Assembly (NCBI RefSeq): GCF_003351025.1
Contig: NZ_QPCG01000005.1
Coordinates: forward strand, 443,165 to 507,164
Origin: Mucilaginibacter endophyticus
GTDB taxonomy: Bacteria > Bacteroidota > Bacteroidia > Sphingobacteriales > Sphingobacteriaceae
Length of the DNA: 64,000 nucleotides
Reading direction: 5' to 3'
In this document: positions 25,139-34,075 of the stretch, in pieces
Layout of the letters: the number at the start of each line of letters is the position of its first letter
Numbering within the stretch: position 1 is the first letter of the stretch
Program-made: the position numbers and the translations under genes
Notes under the pieces: model-generated
Told to the model about the DNA's origin: nothing
The model's database searches: none
What the model saw: only the letters and a program-made list of their open reading frames with translations

Positions 25139-26845
25139 ATGAGCAATAACCAATTAGTGATCGGTGTCGATTACGGTTCCGATTCCGTGCGTTCCGTGAT
25201 AGTGAACGCCGCCAACGGAGAAGAAATAGCATCATCAGTGTTTAATTATCCCCGCTGGCGCGATGGCAAGTATTGCGTGCCTGCCGAAAATCAATTCCGT
25301 CAGCATCCGCAGGATTATATCGACGGGCTTAAAACCACCATTAAAGATTGTATAGCGCAGGCCGGCGGCGAGGCCATCGCGAAAAACATAAAAGGTATTT
25401 CTGTTGATACTACAGGCTCAACTCCCGTAGCTGTTGACGCGACCGGCACCCCGCTTGCTTTAACTCCTGGTTTTGAAACCAATCCTAATGCCATGTTTGT
25501 GCTTTGGAAAGATCATACCTCGGTTAAAGAAGCTGCGCAGATCAATGAGCATGCTACAAAATTTGATACCAATTATTTGAAATACGTTGGCGGCATCTAC
25601 TCGTCGGAGTGGTTCTGGGCTAAGTTATTACACGTATTAAGGGTTGATGCACAAGTACGTGACGCCGCGGCCTCATGGGTTGAGCATTGCGACTGGATCC
25701 CTTTCCTGTTAACCGGTGGTGCCGATGTTAAAGCTATCAAGCGCGGTCGTTGCTCTGCCGGTCATAAAGCATTATGGGCAGAGGAGTTTAATGGCTTGCC
25801 TCCCGAAGAATTTTTTGTTTCCCTTGATCCTGTACTGGCTGGTTTCAGGGATAAATTATATGAAGACACATACACTGCCGATGAAGCGGCCGGAAATCTT
25901 AGCGCGGAGTGGGCGGAGATATTGGGACTCTCAACCGATGTGATTGTAGGTACCGGCGCTTTTGACGCGCACATGGGCGCGGTTGGCGGCCAGATTGAGC
26001 CTTATCACCTGAGCAAGGTAATGGGTACATCAACCTGTGATATTTTGGTAGCCCCATCATCAGAGATGGAAGGTAAACTGGTACGCGGCATTTGCGGACA
26101 GGTTAACGGTTCGGTTATTCCGGGCATGACAGGTTTAGAGGCTGGTCAGTCGGCTTTTGGCGATACTTACGCCTGGTTCAAGAATATCCTGGCCTGGCCA
26201 TTAAACAACCTGCTGTCGCAATCGCAGGTAATTGACGCGGCTACTGCCGAAGCCTTGAAAGAAGAAATTTCTGAGATGATCATCCCTGAACTGAGCAGAC
26301 AAGCGGCTTTGTTACCAATTGATGAAAGTAATGAGCTGGCTATTGATTGGTTTAACGGCAGGCGTACGCCGGATGCCAACCAGGAATTAAAAGGCGCAAT
26401 TACCGGCTTAGGTTTAGGTAGCGATGCACCAAGAGTATTCCGTGCATTGGCCGAGGCTACGTGTTTTGGCGCCAAAAGCATTGTTGATCGTTTTATCAGC
26501 GAAGGGATCCCGGTAAAAGGCATTATCGGTATTGGTGGTGTGGCAAAAAAATCATCTTTTGTGATGCAAATGATGGCCGATGTTTTGGGTATGCCTATCC
26601 GTATTCACCAGTTTAAACATACCTGTGCTTTGGGCGCGGCCATGTTCGCGGCAGTTGTTGCTGGTATCTATCCAACTATTGAAGAAGCCATGACAGCCAT
26701 GGGCCGTGGGTTTGACGTGGTTTATGAGCCAAACATCGCGCTGAAAGAGGTTTATCAGCAACGCTATAATCAATACAGCACATTAGGACGGTTTGTTGCC
26801 GCCGAGGTTGCCCTGAAAAATAATCCTGAACTGCAAAACGCATAA
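25139..26845 (+). CDS. araB: Ribulokinase
   Basis: Phosphorylates L-ribulose to L-ribulose 5-phosphate in the cytoplasm. 568 residues, FGGY kinase fold: N-terminal ATPase motif VIGVDYGSDSVRSV, the MGTSTCDILV block, and the C-terminal GIGGVAKKSSFVMQMMADVL with HQFKHTCALGAAMFA. Length is as expected for AraB. It is followed after 7 bases by araD and then GH27 and araA, so it heads the ara operon. Confidence 0.96.
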   Translation: MSNNQLVIGVDYGSDSVRSVIVNAANGEEIASSVFNYPRWRDGKYCVPAENQFRQHPQDYIDGLKTTIKDCIAQAGGEAIAKNIKGISVDTTGSTPVAVDATGTPLALTPGFETNPNAMFVLWKDHTSVKEAAQINEHATKFDTNYLKYVGGIYSSEWFWAKLLHVLRVDAQVRDAAASWVEHCDWIPFLLTGGADVKAIKRGRCSAGHKALWAEEFNGLPPEEFFVSLDPVLAGFRDKLYEDTYTADEAAGNLSAEWAEILGLSTDVIVGTGAFDAHMGAVGGQIEPYHLSKVMGTSTCDILVAPSSEMEGKLVRGICGQVNGSVIPGMTGLEAGQSAFGDTYAWFKNILAWPLNNLLSQSQVIDAATAEALKEEISEMIIPELSRQAALLPIDESNELAIDWFNGRRTPDANQELKGAITGLGLGSDAPRVFRALAEATCFGAKSIVDRFISEGIPVKGIIGIGGVAKKSSFVMQMMADVLGMPIRIHQFKHTCALGAAMFAAVVAGIYPTIEEAMTAMGRGFDVVYEPNIALKEVYQQRYNQYSTLGRFVAAEVALKNNPELQNA

Positions 26846-26852
26846 TAACGAA

Positions 26853-27551
26853 ATGAGTAAATATGACCATATAAGGCTTAGTGCCTATAATGCCAACATG
26901 CAGCTGCCTAAACTTGGCCTTGTGCTGTTCACTTTTGGTAACGTAAGCGCTGCCGACAGAGAATTAGGCGTATTCGCCATTAAGCCAAGCGGTGTACCTT
27001 ATGAAGACCTATCGCCCGAAAAAATGGTGATTGTTGATTTTGATGGCAATACTATTGAAGGTGACCTTCGCCCGTCAAGCGATACCAAAACCCACGCCGT
27101 GCTTTATAAACATTGGGATGGTATCAATGGTATTGTGCACACGCACTCTACCTACGGAACTGCCTGGGCACAGTCTCAACGTGATATCCCTATCTTCGGT
27201 ACTACCCACGCCGATCATTTAACGGTTGATATTCCCTGTGCTCCACCTATGAATGACGAAATGATCAAAGGTAACTACGAGTATCAAACCGGTTTCCAGA
27301 TCATGGAATGCTTTGAAGAAAAAGGTTTGGATTATAAAGAGGTTGAAATGGTATTGGTGGGTAATCACGCACCGTTTACCTGGGGTAAAACCGCCGAAAA
27401 AGCAGTTTATAACAGCGCCGTACTTGAAGCTGTAGCCCAGATGGCCTACCTTACAGAGCAAATTGACAGAAGCGCCCCCCGCTTAAAAGATGCGCTGATT
27501 AAAAAACATTACGAGCGCAAACACGGACCTGATTCATATTACGGACAATAA
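26853..27551 (+). CDS. araD: L-ribulose-5-phosphate 4-epimerase
   Basis: Converts L-ribulose 5-phosphate to D-xylulose 5-phosphate, the entry to the pentose phosphate pathway. 232 residues, class II aldolase fold with zinc ligands in VHTHSTYGTAWAQ and TTHADHLTVDI and the late LVGNHAPFTWGKTA block, where the third His sits. Seven bases separate it from araB and five from the GH27 gene, so it is in one operon with both. Confidence 0.97.
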   Translation: MSKYDHIRLSAYNANMQLPKLGLVLFTFGNVSAADRELGVFAIKPSGVPYEDLSPEKMVIVDFDGNTIEGDLRPSSDTKTHAVLYKHWDGINGIVHTHSTYGTAWAQSQRDIPIFGTTHADHLTVDIPCAPPMNDEMIKGNYEYQTGFQIMECFEEKGLDYKEVEMVLVGNHAPFTWGKTAEKAVYNSAVLEAVAQMAYLTEQIDRSAPRLKDALIKKHYERKHGPDSYYGQ

Positions 27552-27556
27552 ACCTG

Positions 27557-28918
27557 ATGAAAAAAATAAATCTGTTTTTCCTGCTGCTTTGTTTTTTCGC
27601 CTGCACCCGGTTATCGGCGCAAGTAGCAGCTACACCGCCAATGGGTTGGAACAGTTATAACTGTTTTGGTTCGGCAGTACATGAAGATGAGGTAAAAGCC
27701 AATGCCGATTACATGGCAGAGCATTTGAAGCAACATGGCTGGGAGTATGTAGTTGTGGATTTTTTATGGTCGTACGATAACCCTCCGGGAAGTAACATCG
27801 GCAACCCATTCCAATTGCGTTTGCAGGATGGCTCATATGTGCCATGGCTTACTATGGATAAATGGGGAAGGTTAACACCACAGCCTACCAAGTTTCCATC
27901 GGCTTTTGGTGGTAACGGTTTTAAACCACTGGGCGATTATATCCACAGTAAAGGCTTGAAATTTGGCATCCACGTGATGCGCGGTATTCCGAGACAGGCC
28001 GTTTGGTCAAAATCACCGGTAAAAGGTACCAATGGCATCACTGCCGATATGGTAGCAGATACCAACTCAAAATGCCCATGGATGAACCATATGTATGGTT
28101 TGGATATGAAAAAACCCGGCGCACAGGAATACCTGAACTCGCTGTTAGAGCTTTATGCTTCATGGGGAGTAGATTTTATTAAGGTAGATGACCTTTCGCG
28201 CCCGTACAGCAATGCCGAGGTTGAAGGTTACCAAAAAGCGATTCAGCAATGCGGCAGACCGGTTGTGCTGAGCCTGTCGCCAGGTGAAACTCCTGTTGCG
28301 CAGGCAGCACATGCCACCAAATATGCTAACATGTGGCGTATGGCCGATGATTTTTGGGATAACTGGAAAGAGATCCTGCACATGTTTGATTATGCCAAAA
28401 GCTGGGAAGGCGTGGGCGGCCCGGGACACTGGCCGGATTGTGATATGATCCAGATTGGTAAACTGAGCAAACGTGGCCCGGTTGGAGAGGAGCGTTTCAG
28501 CCGCTTTACCCAGGATGAAGAATATACGCACATGACTTTCTGGAGTATTTTCCAGTCGCCGTTGATGCTTGGCGGTAACCTGCCCGAAAACCGTGATTTT
28601 GAGCTGAAGCTTTTTACCAATGATGAGGTAATAGCGGTGAACCAAAAAGGTGCACATCCAAAACAACTGTACAAAAAAGATGGCGCTATGATCTGGTATT
28701 CAGAGATTCCTGGCAGTAAGGATTTATATGTCGCCTTCTTCAATATTGGAGATGACGACAAAACCGTATCCCTGAATTTTAAAGATCTGGGCCTGAAAGG
28801 TAAAGTAATCGTACGCGATTTGTGGAAAAAGCAGGATGTTGGCCAGTACAGCTCAGGCTATCAGCAAAAAATAAATAAACATGGTGCAGCACTATTTAAA
28901 CTGTCACCAAAAAACTAA
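27557..28918 (+). CDS. GH27 glycosidase: alpha-galactosidase or, more likely, beta-L-arabinopyranosidase
   Basis: 453 residues with a signal peptide (cleavage near LSAQ, residue 22), so exported. GH27 hallmarks: TPPMGWNSYNCFG at 27-38, nucleophile Asp211 in FIKVDDLSRP, acid/base Asp265 in WRMADDFW, and a C-terminal beta domain. In alpha-galactosidases the sugar-binding site near residue 68 has two adjacent Asp; here it reads VVVDFLW, with Phe69 in the second place. A comparable loss of this Asp is, from memory, the mark of the S. avermitilis-type beta-L-arabinopyranosidases of GH27. Its location between araD and araA fits an enzyme that releases L-arabinose. Activity remains to be shown. Confidence 0.85.
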   Translation: MKKINLFFLLLCFFACTRLSAQVAATPPMGWNSYNCFGSAVHEDEVKANADYMAEHLKQHGWEYVVVDFLWSYDNPPGSNIGNPFQLRLQDGSYVPWLTMDKWGRLTPQPTKFPSAFGGNGFKPLGDYIHSKGLKFGIHVMRGIPRQAVWSKSPVKGTNGITADMVADTNSKCPWMNHMYGLDMKKPGAQEYLNSLLELYASWGVDFIKVDDLSRPYSNAEVEGYQKAIQQCGRPVVLSLSPGETPVAQAAHATKYANMWRMADDFWDNWKEILHMFDYAKSWEGVGGPGHWPDCDMIQIGKLSKRGPVGEERFSRFTQDEEYTHMTFWSIFQSPLMLGGNLPENRDFELKLFTNDEVIAVNQKGAHPKQLYKKDGAMIWYSEIPGSKDLYVAFFNIGDDDKTVSLNFKDLGLKGKVIVRDLWKKQDVGQYSSGYQQKINKHGAALFKLSPKN

Positions 28919-28965
28919 ACCAATTCATTAAATCAATAATTCGCTAAATCAATAATTAATATATA

Positions 28966-30459
28966 ATGATCGATCTGAAAACATTTGAAGTATGGTTCAT
29001 TACAGGTAGCCAGAACTTATACGGAGAAGAAACACTAAAAAAAGTTGCCGAGCACTCACAGGAAATAGCTAAAGGTATAGATGGCGCTGCCAATATCCCG
29101 GTGCGCGTGGTATACAAACCCGTTGTAAAATCAACCGAAGAAATTTATAACACCTTACAGCAGGCTAATGTTGCCGAAAACTGTATCGGTGTTATTGCCT
29201 GGATGCATACGTTTTCGCCTGCTAAAATGTGGATCAGGGGCTTAAGCATCCTTAAAAAACCGATGCTACACCTGCATACACAATATAACCGCGATATTCC
29301 ATGGAGCTCGATAGATATGGACTTTATGAACCTTAACCAAAGCGCCCATGGCGACAGGGAGTTTGGGTTCATGGTATCGCGCATGCGCATTAACCGTAAA
29401 GTGGTTGTTGGTCACTGGCAGGACAGCGAGGTGTTGAAAGATATTGAAAGCTGGAGCCGTGCAGCTGCAGGCTGGTACGACTGGCAAGGTGCTAAATTTG
29501 TTCGTTTCGGCGACAACATGCGTTTTGTTGCGGTAACCGATGGTGATAAAGTTGAGGCCGAATTGAAATTTGGTTTCGCGGTAAATACTTATGGTATTGG
29601 CGATCTGGTAGCTGTAGTTGACAGCATCAGCGACGCGGAAGTTAAAGCCCTTACCGATGAATACGAAGCTACGTATACCATGGCCGATGATCTTAAACAA
29701 GGCGGCGCAAGGTATCAGTCGGTTTATGACGCTGCCAAAATTGAACTTGGCCTACGTAAGTTTTTACAGGATGGCGGTTACAAAGGTTTCAGCGATACTT
29801 TTGAAGATCTGCATGGCATGATTCAATTACCGGGTATTGCCTCGCAGCGTTTAATGGCGGATGGTTACGGTTTTGCCGGTGAAGGCGACTGGAAAACTGC
29901 CGCCCTTGTACGTGCTTTCAAAGTAATGGGTGCAGGATTGGCAGGCGGTAACGCTTTCATGGAAGATTACACTTATCACTTCGACCCGAACAACGCTTTA
30001 GTTTTAGGCTCACACATGCTTGAGGTAGATAGCAGCCTGGCTAATGGAAAAGCAGCATTAGAAGTTCATGCCTTAGGCATTGGCGGCAAGGCCGATCCTG
30101 CACGTTTGGTATTTAACGTAGCCGGTGGCGCAGCATTAAACGCTTCGATTGTGGATATGGGCAACCGTTTCCGTTTAATTGTAAACGAGGTTGAAGCTAT
30201 TGAACCTATTGAAGATTTGCCAAAACTGCCTGTTGCAAGGGTACTTTGGAAACCGCTTCCGGATATGAAAACCGGCTGCGCTGCATGGATCTACGCAGGT
30301 GGCGCACACCACACCGCATACAGCCAAAATCTGTCTGCTGAGCTGATCAATGATTTTGCAGACATGGCAGGTATCGAGTTTTTACGCATAGGTAAAGACA
30401 CCAAGCTTGATCAGTTCAGGAACGAGATCAGGTGGAATGACGCGGCTTATAAGCTGTAA
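28966..30459 (+). CDS. araA: L-arabinose isomerase
   Basis: Converts L-arabinose to L-ribulose. 497 residues, normal length. The Mn-binding and catalytic residues known from E. coli AraA are present at matching positions: Glu306 in GFAGEGDW, Glu333 in FMEDYTYHF, His350 in LGSHMLEV and His449 in GGAHHTAYS. It lies 47 bases after the GH27 gene; a GC-rich palindromic element and more repeats follow before the symporter gene. Confidence 0.98.
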   Translation: MIDLKTFEVWFITGSQNLYGEETLKKVAEHSQEIAKGIDGAANIPVRVVYKPVVKSTEEIYNTLQQANVAENCIGVIAWMHTFSPAKMWIRGLSILKKPMLHLHTQYNRDIPWSSIDMDFMNLNQSAHGDREFGFMVSRMRINRKVVVGHWQDSEVLKDIESWSRAAAGWYDWQGAKFVRFGDNMRFVAVTDGDKVEAELKFGFAVNTYGIGDLVAVVDSISDAEVKALTDEYEATYTMADDLKQGGARYQSVYDAAKIELGLRKFLQDGGYKGFSDTFEDLHGMIQLPGIASQRLMADGYGFAGEGDWKTAALVRAFKVMGAGLAGGNAFMEDYTYHFDPNNALVLGSHMLEVDSSLANGKAALEVHALGIGGKADPARLVFNVAGGAALNASIVDMGNRFRLIVNEVEAIEPIEDLPKLPVARVLWKPLPDMKTGCAAWIYAGGAHHTAYSQNLSAELINDFADMAGIEFLRIGKDTKLDQFRNEIRWNDAAYKL

Positions 30460-30496
30460 TACTTTCTAAAAGCAATAAGCTATAAAAAGGAAAATG

Positions 30497-30609
30497 CCGC
30501 CGCTCGGCTCCAGCCGAGTGGCAGCTATCCCAAGGCCTCTGGCCTGCTACTCCGGCTTCGGCGGTCAGAGGCCGTTAATAGTTACCACTCGGCTGGAGCC
30601 GAGCGGCGG
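30497..30609. repeat. GC-rich long palindromic element, copy 1
   Basis: Perfect 25-bp outer arms at 30497-30521 and 30585-30609 (core CGCTCGGCTCCAGCCGAG) enclose a second pair built on GGCCTCTGGCC / GGTCAGAGGCC around CTACTCCGGCTTCGGC. It is much richer in G+C than its surroundings. A second copy lies at 40874-40987 in the opposite orientation. Confidence 0.9.
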
Positions 30610-30756
30610 CGGAGGTAAAAAAACGCGGTTTGCGTTAGGGATAGAAGCGGATACCGGCCATGTGGCTAAGGCCTGTGCAGTATGAGCGGATAGCCCGGGC
30701 CGAAGGCAACGCCATTGTGAATTTGAAATTTCGGATATCGATTTCGGAATGGTCTA

Positions 30757-30835
30757 AACTTGAATTCATGGAATTAAAGAATTTGTAGAATTCGCTTAGC
30801 ATTCTGTCAATTCATTAATTCCACAAATTCAAGTT
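30757..30835. repeat. 35-bp imperfect inverted repeat upstream of the symporter gene
   Basis: Arms at 30757-30791 and 30801-30835 pair at 29 of 35 positions with a 9-base loop (core words AACTTGAATT and AATTCAAGTT). Just before it (30727-30748) are ATTTCGGAT words like those of the panB-carA gap. Together with the GC-rich element these fill most of the 520-base gap between araA and the symporter; the remainder up to 30979 shows no gene. Confidence 0.75.
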
Positions 30836-30979
30836 GAAAAAATGAGAAGAATATAAACTTAATCAAAGGCTCATAAAAACCCTCACCCTTTAGGAGAGGG
30901 TTGATAGGGAATAAATAAAAGAATAACTAACCAAAAAGAAGAAGAATTTAAACTAACCAACAATCCATTAAACCTAATA

Positions 30980-32680
30980 ATGAACAAATTTGCAACTATC
31001 GATTACGTGATCTTCGTAATCTATTTTATTGTAGTTACGGGCTACGGGTACTGGGTATACAGCCGTAAAAAGATCAAAGGCGTATCCGATAGTCATGACT
31101 TTTTCCTGGCCGAAGGTTCGCTCACCTGGTGGGCTATCGGCGCTTCGCTGATTGCTTCAAACATATCGGCCGAGCAATTTATAGGCACCAGCGGTCAGGG
31201 CTTTGAAGTAGGCCTTGCCGTAGCAGCCTACGAATGGGTTGCCGCTATAGCGCTTATCATAGTGGCTGTGTGGTTTATCCCAATTTTCCTCAAAAATAAG
31301 ATCTTCACCATGCCGCAGTTTTTGCATAACCGTTATAACGAAACGGTGAGCTTTATCATGGCCATATTTTGGCTGTTGCTGTACGTGCTGGTGAACCTTA
31401 CCTCCATACTTTATCTGGGTGCTTTGGCTATCAACAACCTGATGGGCGGTGGCTACTTGCATGAAATCATTATTGCGCTTTCAATTTTCGCGCTGTTTAT
31501 CACCCTTGGTGGTATGAAGGTAATCGGCTTTACTGATGTTATCCAAGTTTTGGTTTTGGTTATTGGCGGTTTGGCTACAACCTATATCGCACTTACTTTG
31601 GTGAGCGAGCATTTTGGTTTAGGTAAAGATGCTATGGCCGGTTTAAACAAAATGATGAGCGATGCTCCTGAGCATTTCAGAATGATGATGGCTAAACCTA
31701 AACCGGGCGCACCACAGGAAGAGATCAATAAGTATCTGGCCCTGCCTGGTATCGCCATGTATTTCGCCGGTCAGTGGATCGTGAACCTGAACTACTGGGG
31801 CTGTAATCAATACATCACCCAACGCGCTTTGGGTGCCGATCTTAAAACTGCCCGCACCGGGATCTTATTTGCCGGTTTAATGAAACTGGCCATGCCTGTA
31901 ATTGTAGTTTTACCGGGTATCGCTGCTTATGTATTGTACAAAAACGGCGCTTTACAACAGGAGATGGCAACCGGCGGGCACTTCAAAATAGATAATGCTT
32001 ATTCGGCAATACTTGGATTTTTGCCAACCGGTCTAAAAGGCCTTTCGGTAGCGGCACTTACAGCCGCGATTGTGGCATCACTTGCGGGTAAGGCCAATAG
32101 TATCTCTACCATTTTTACGCTGGATATTTACAAAAAGCATATCAATAAAGAGGCCAGCGAAAAAAACATGGTGGTATTCGGAAGGCTTACCATTGTGGCT
32201 GCCCTGGTATTCTCAATCATACTTACCTGGAAAGATTTGCTGGGCATAGGCGGTGAGGGTGGTTTTACCTTCATTCAAAAATATACCGGCTTTATCAGCC
32301 CGGGTATCTTTGCTATTTTCATTTTAGGTTTCTTCTGGAAACGCACTACCAGCGCGGCTGCTATAGCGGGTATTTTAACAAGCTTTGGCATGTCGGTATT
32401 GTTCAATAACTACGCGCCTAAACTGTTCGGTCACGAAACTTTCCTTTACACGGCTTTCCCTAACGGCAAAGGCGGTTATGAGATCCCTTTCCTGATTTGT
32501 ATGGGCTTGTCGTTCCTGTTCACTATGATCGTGACGATAGGTATCAGCTTAGCCGGACCGAAGGTTAACCCTAAAGCGCTTGAAATTCCGCGCAGTATGT
32601 TCAAGGTCGAAAAATCGACCATGGCATTAATTATAGTTACGCTTATACTGCTTACCATGCTTTATGTGAAGTTCTGGTAA
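30980..32680 (+). CDS. Sodium/solute symporter (SSS family), probable L-arabinose importer
   Basis: 566 residues, strongly hydrophobic with about 14 membrane segments, of the SGLT-like sodium/sugar branch. The first segments (YVIFVIYFIVVTGYGYWVY) and the conserved block WWAIGASLIASNISAEQFIG near residues 50-70 are clear, as is GLSVAALTAAIVASLAGKANS. It would bring arabinose or arabinose-containing sugars into the cytoplasm using the sodium gradient; substrate inferred from its place behind araBDA. A terminator hairpin follows. Confidence 0.9.
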   Translation: MNKFATIDYVIFVIYFIVVTGYGYWVYSRKKIKGVSDSHDFFLAEGSLTWWAIGASLIASNISAEQFIGTSGQGFEVGLAVAAYEWVAAIALIIVAVWFIPIFLKNKIFTMPQFLHNRYNETVSFIMAIFWLLLYVLVNLTSILYLGALAINNLMGGGYLHEIIIALSIFALFITLGGMKVIGFTDVIQVLVLVIGGLATTYIALTLVSEHFGLGKDAMAGLNKMMSDAPEHFRMMMAKPKPGAPQEEINKYLALPGIAMYFAGQWIVNLNYWGCNQYITQRALGADLKTARTGILFAGLMKLAMPVIVVLPGIAAYVLYKNGALQQEMATGGHFKIDNAYSAILGFLPTGLKGLSVAALTAAIVASLAGKANSISTIFTLDIYKKHINKEASEKNMVVFGRLTIVAALVFSIILTWKDLLGIGGEGGFTFIQKYTGFISPGIFAIFILGFFWKRTTSAAAIAGILTSFGMSVLFNNYAPKLFGHETFLYTAFPNGKGGYEIPFLICMGLSFLFTMIVTIGISLAGPKVNPKALEIPRSMFKVEKSTMALIIVTLILLTMLYVKFW

Positions 32681-32709
32681 ATGGTTGAAATATTTGATTT
32701 TTGAATAAG

Positions 32710-32738
32710 AAAGTCCCGCGCGAGGCGGGCTTTTTTTA
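32710..32738 (+). terminator. Terminator after the symporter gene
   Basis: Stem AAG(T)CCCGC with GCGGGCTT around GCGAG, one bulged base, followed by seven T. Confidence 0.8.
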
Positions 32739-32895
32739 ATTAAATATTTTAAGTGTTTTTTTAACAATTATAAATTAATTTTTATACATTGGTCTCGCTG
32801 ATCACTAGTTATCAGTTTAAGCCAATTTATTTGTTCCGGAAATTATAATAGTTAAAACGGTAATGCTGTAAAAGGCAAGCTAACAACCTCAAATT

Positions 32896-34068
32896 ATGAA
32901 GAATAACAAGAATTTATTAATGATGTTAAGCTGTTCGGCTGCACTTTTCGCGGCTTGCAACGGTAATCCTAAAGCAACTGATTCAACCGTGAAAGATTCA
33001 ACTTCGGTAACTACCCATGCTATACCCGATTCGGCAAATTTTGAAGCCGATGTACAAGGGCAAAAAACAAAACTCTTTACCCTTAAAAATACCGGCGGCG
33101 TAACAGCAGCTATCACTAATTATGGCGGCAGGCTGGTGAGCCTGTTGGTGCCTGATAAAGACGGTAAAGCTACCGATGTTATTTTAGGTTATGATTCGGT
33201 GAAAAGCTATCAAAAACCAAAGGAGCCATATTTTGGCGCCATCATTGGTCGTTATGGCAACCGCATTGCCAAAGGCAAATTCACGCTTGATGGTAAAGCT
33301 TACCAGCTGGATATTAACGATGGCGTAAATACCCTGCATGGCGGTTTTAATGGTTTTTATGGCAAGGTATTTTCTGCCAAGCAATTAAGCGCTTCACAAC
33401 TGGAACTTACCTATGTTTCAAAAGATGGTGAAGGTGGTTATCCCGGTAATTTAACCGCGACCGTAGTTTATACTTTGGGTGATGATAACTCATTGAAAAT
33501 AGAATACAAAGCTACTACCGATAAACCTACCATTGTTAACTTAACCAATCACGCTTATTTTAACCTGAATGGCGCGGGCAGCCCTACTATTACAGATAAC
33601 GTAATGCAAATAAACGCCGATGCTTTTTTGCCTGTGGATACCACACTTATCCCAACCGGTAAATTACAACCGGTTAAAGATACCCCGTTTGATTTTACCA
33701 CATCAAAAGCTATTGGTAAAGATATTGGTGCTGCCGATGAGCAATTAAAAAACGGCAAAGGTTACGATCATAATTTTGTATTGAACAAACATGATCTTAC
33801 CACGCCGGTAGCTACCGCTAAAAGTACTGTTACCGGTATTACTATGGAGGTATTTACCGAAGAACCTGGTCTGCAGTTTTACTCTGGTAACTTTTTAACC
33901 GGCGAAACTAAAGACGGTAAAGGCGGCAAAGCATATCCGTACCGGTCGGCTTTTTGTTTGGAAACCCAGCATTTTCCTGATGCGCCAAACCAGCCTGCTT
34001 TTGCTTCAACCGTGTTAAAACCGGGAGAAACCTACCACACAGTTACCATTTACAAATTTTCTAAATAA
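32896..34068 (+). CDS. galM: Aldose 1-epimerase (mutarotase), lipoprotein form
   Basis: 390 residues. The N-terminus is a lipoprotein signal with Cys21 in FAACNG and a Thr/Ser-rich linker, so the enzyme is anchored outside the cytoplasm. GalM motifs: NTLHGGFNGFYGK, catalytic His in NLTNHAYFNLNG, GYDHNFVL and catalytic Glu in EEPGLQFYSGNF. It interconverts sugar anomers as they are released in the periplasm. It begins an operon with GH51 (7-base gap) and GH43 (3-base gap). Confidence 0.94.
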   Translation: MKNNKNLLMMLSCSAALFAACNGNPKATDSTVKDSTSVTTHAIPDSANFEADVQGQKTKLFTLKNTGGVTAAITNYGGRLVSLLVPDKDGKATDVILGYDSVKSYQKPKEPYFGAIIGRYGNRIAKGKFTLDGKAYQLDINDGVNTLHGGFNGFYGKVFSAKQLSASQLELTYVSKDGEGGYPGNLTATVVYTLGDDNSLKIEYKATTDKPTIVNLTNHAYFNLNGAGSPTITDNVMQINADAFLPVDTTLIPTGKLQPVKDTPFDFTTSKAIGKDIGAADEQLKNGKGYDHNFVLNKHDLTTPVATAKSTVTGITMEVFTEEPGLQFYSGNFLTGETKDGKGGKAYPYRSAFCLETQHFPDAPNQPAFASTVLKPGETYHTVTIYKFSK

Positions 34069-34075
34069 GTAAATC

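Noticed and set aside
30494..30685. Open frame over the GC-rich palindrome (also seen in 40811-41014)
   Set aside because: The translations only reflect the repeat sequence in both copies; no start signal or protein features.
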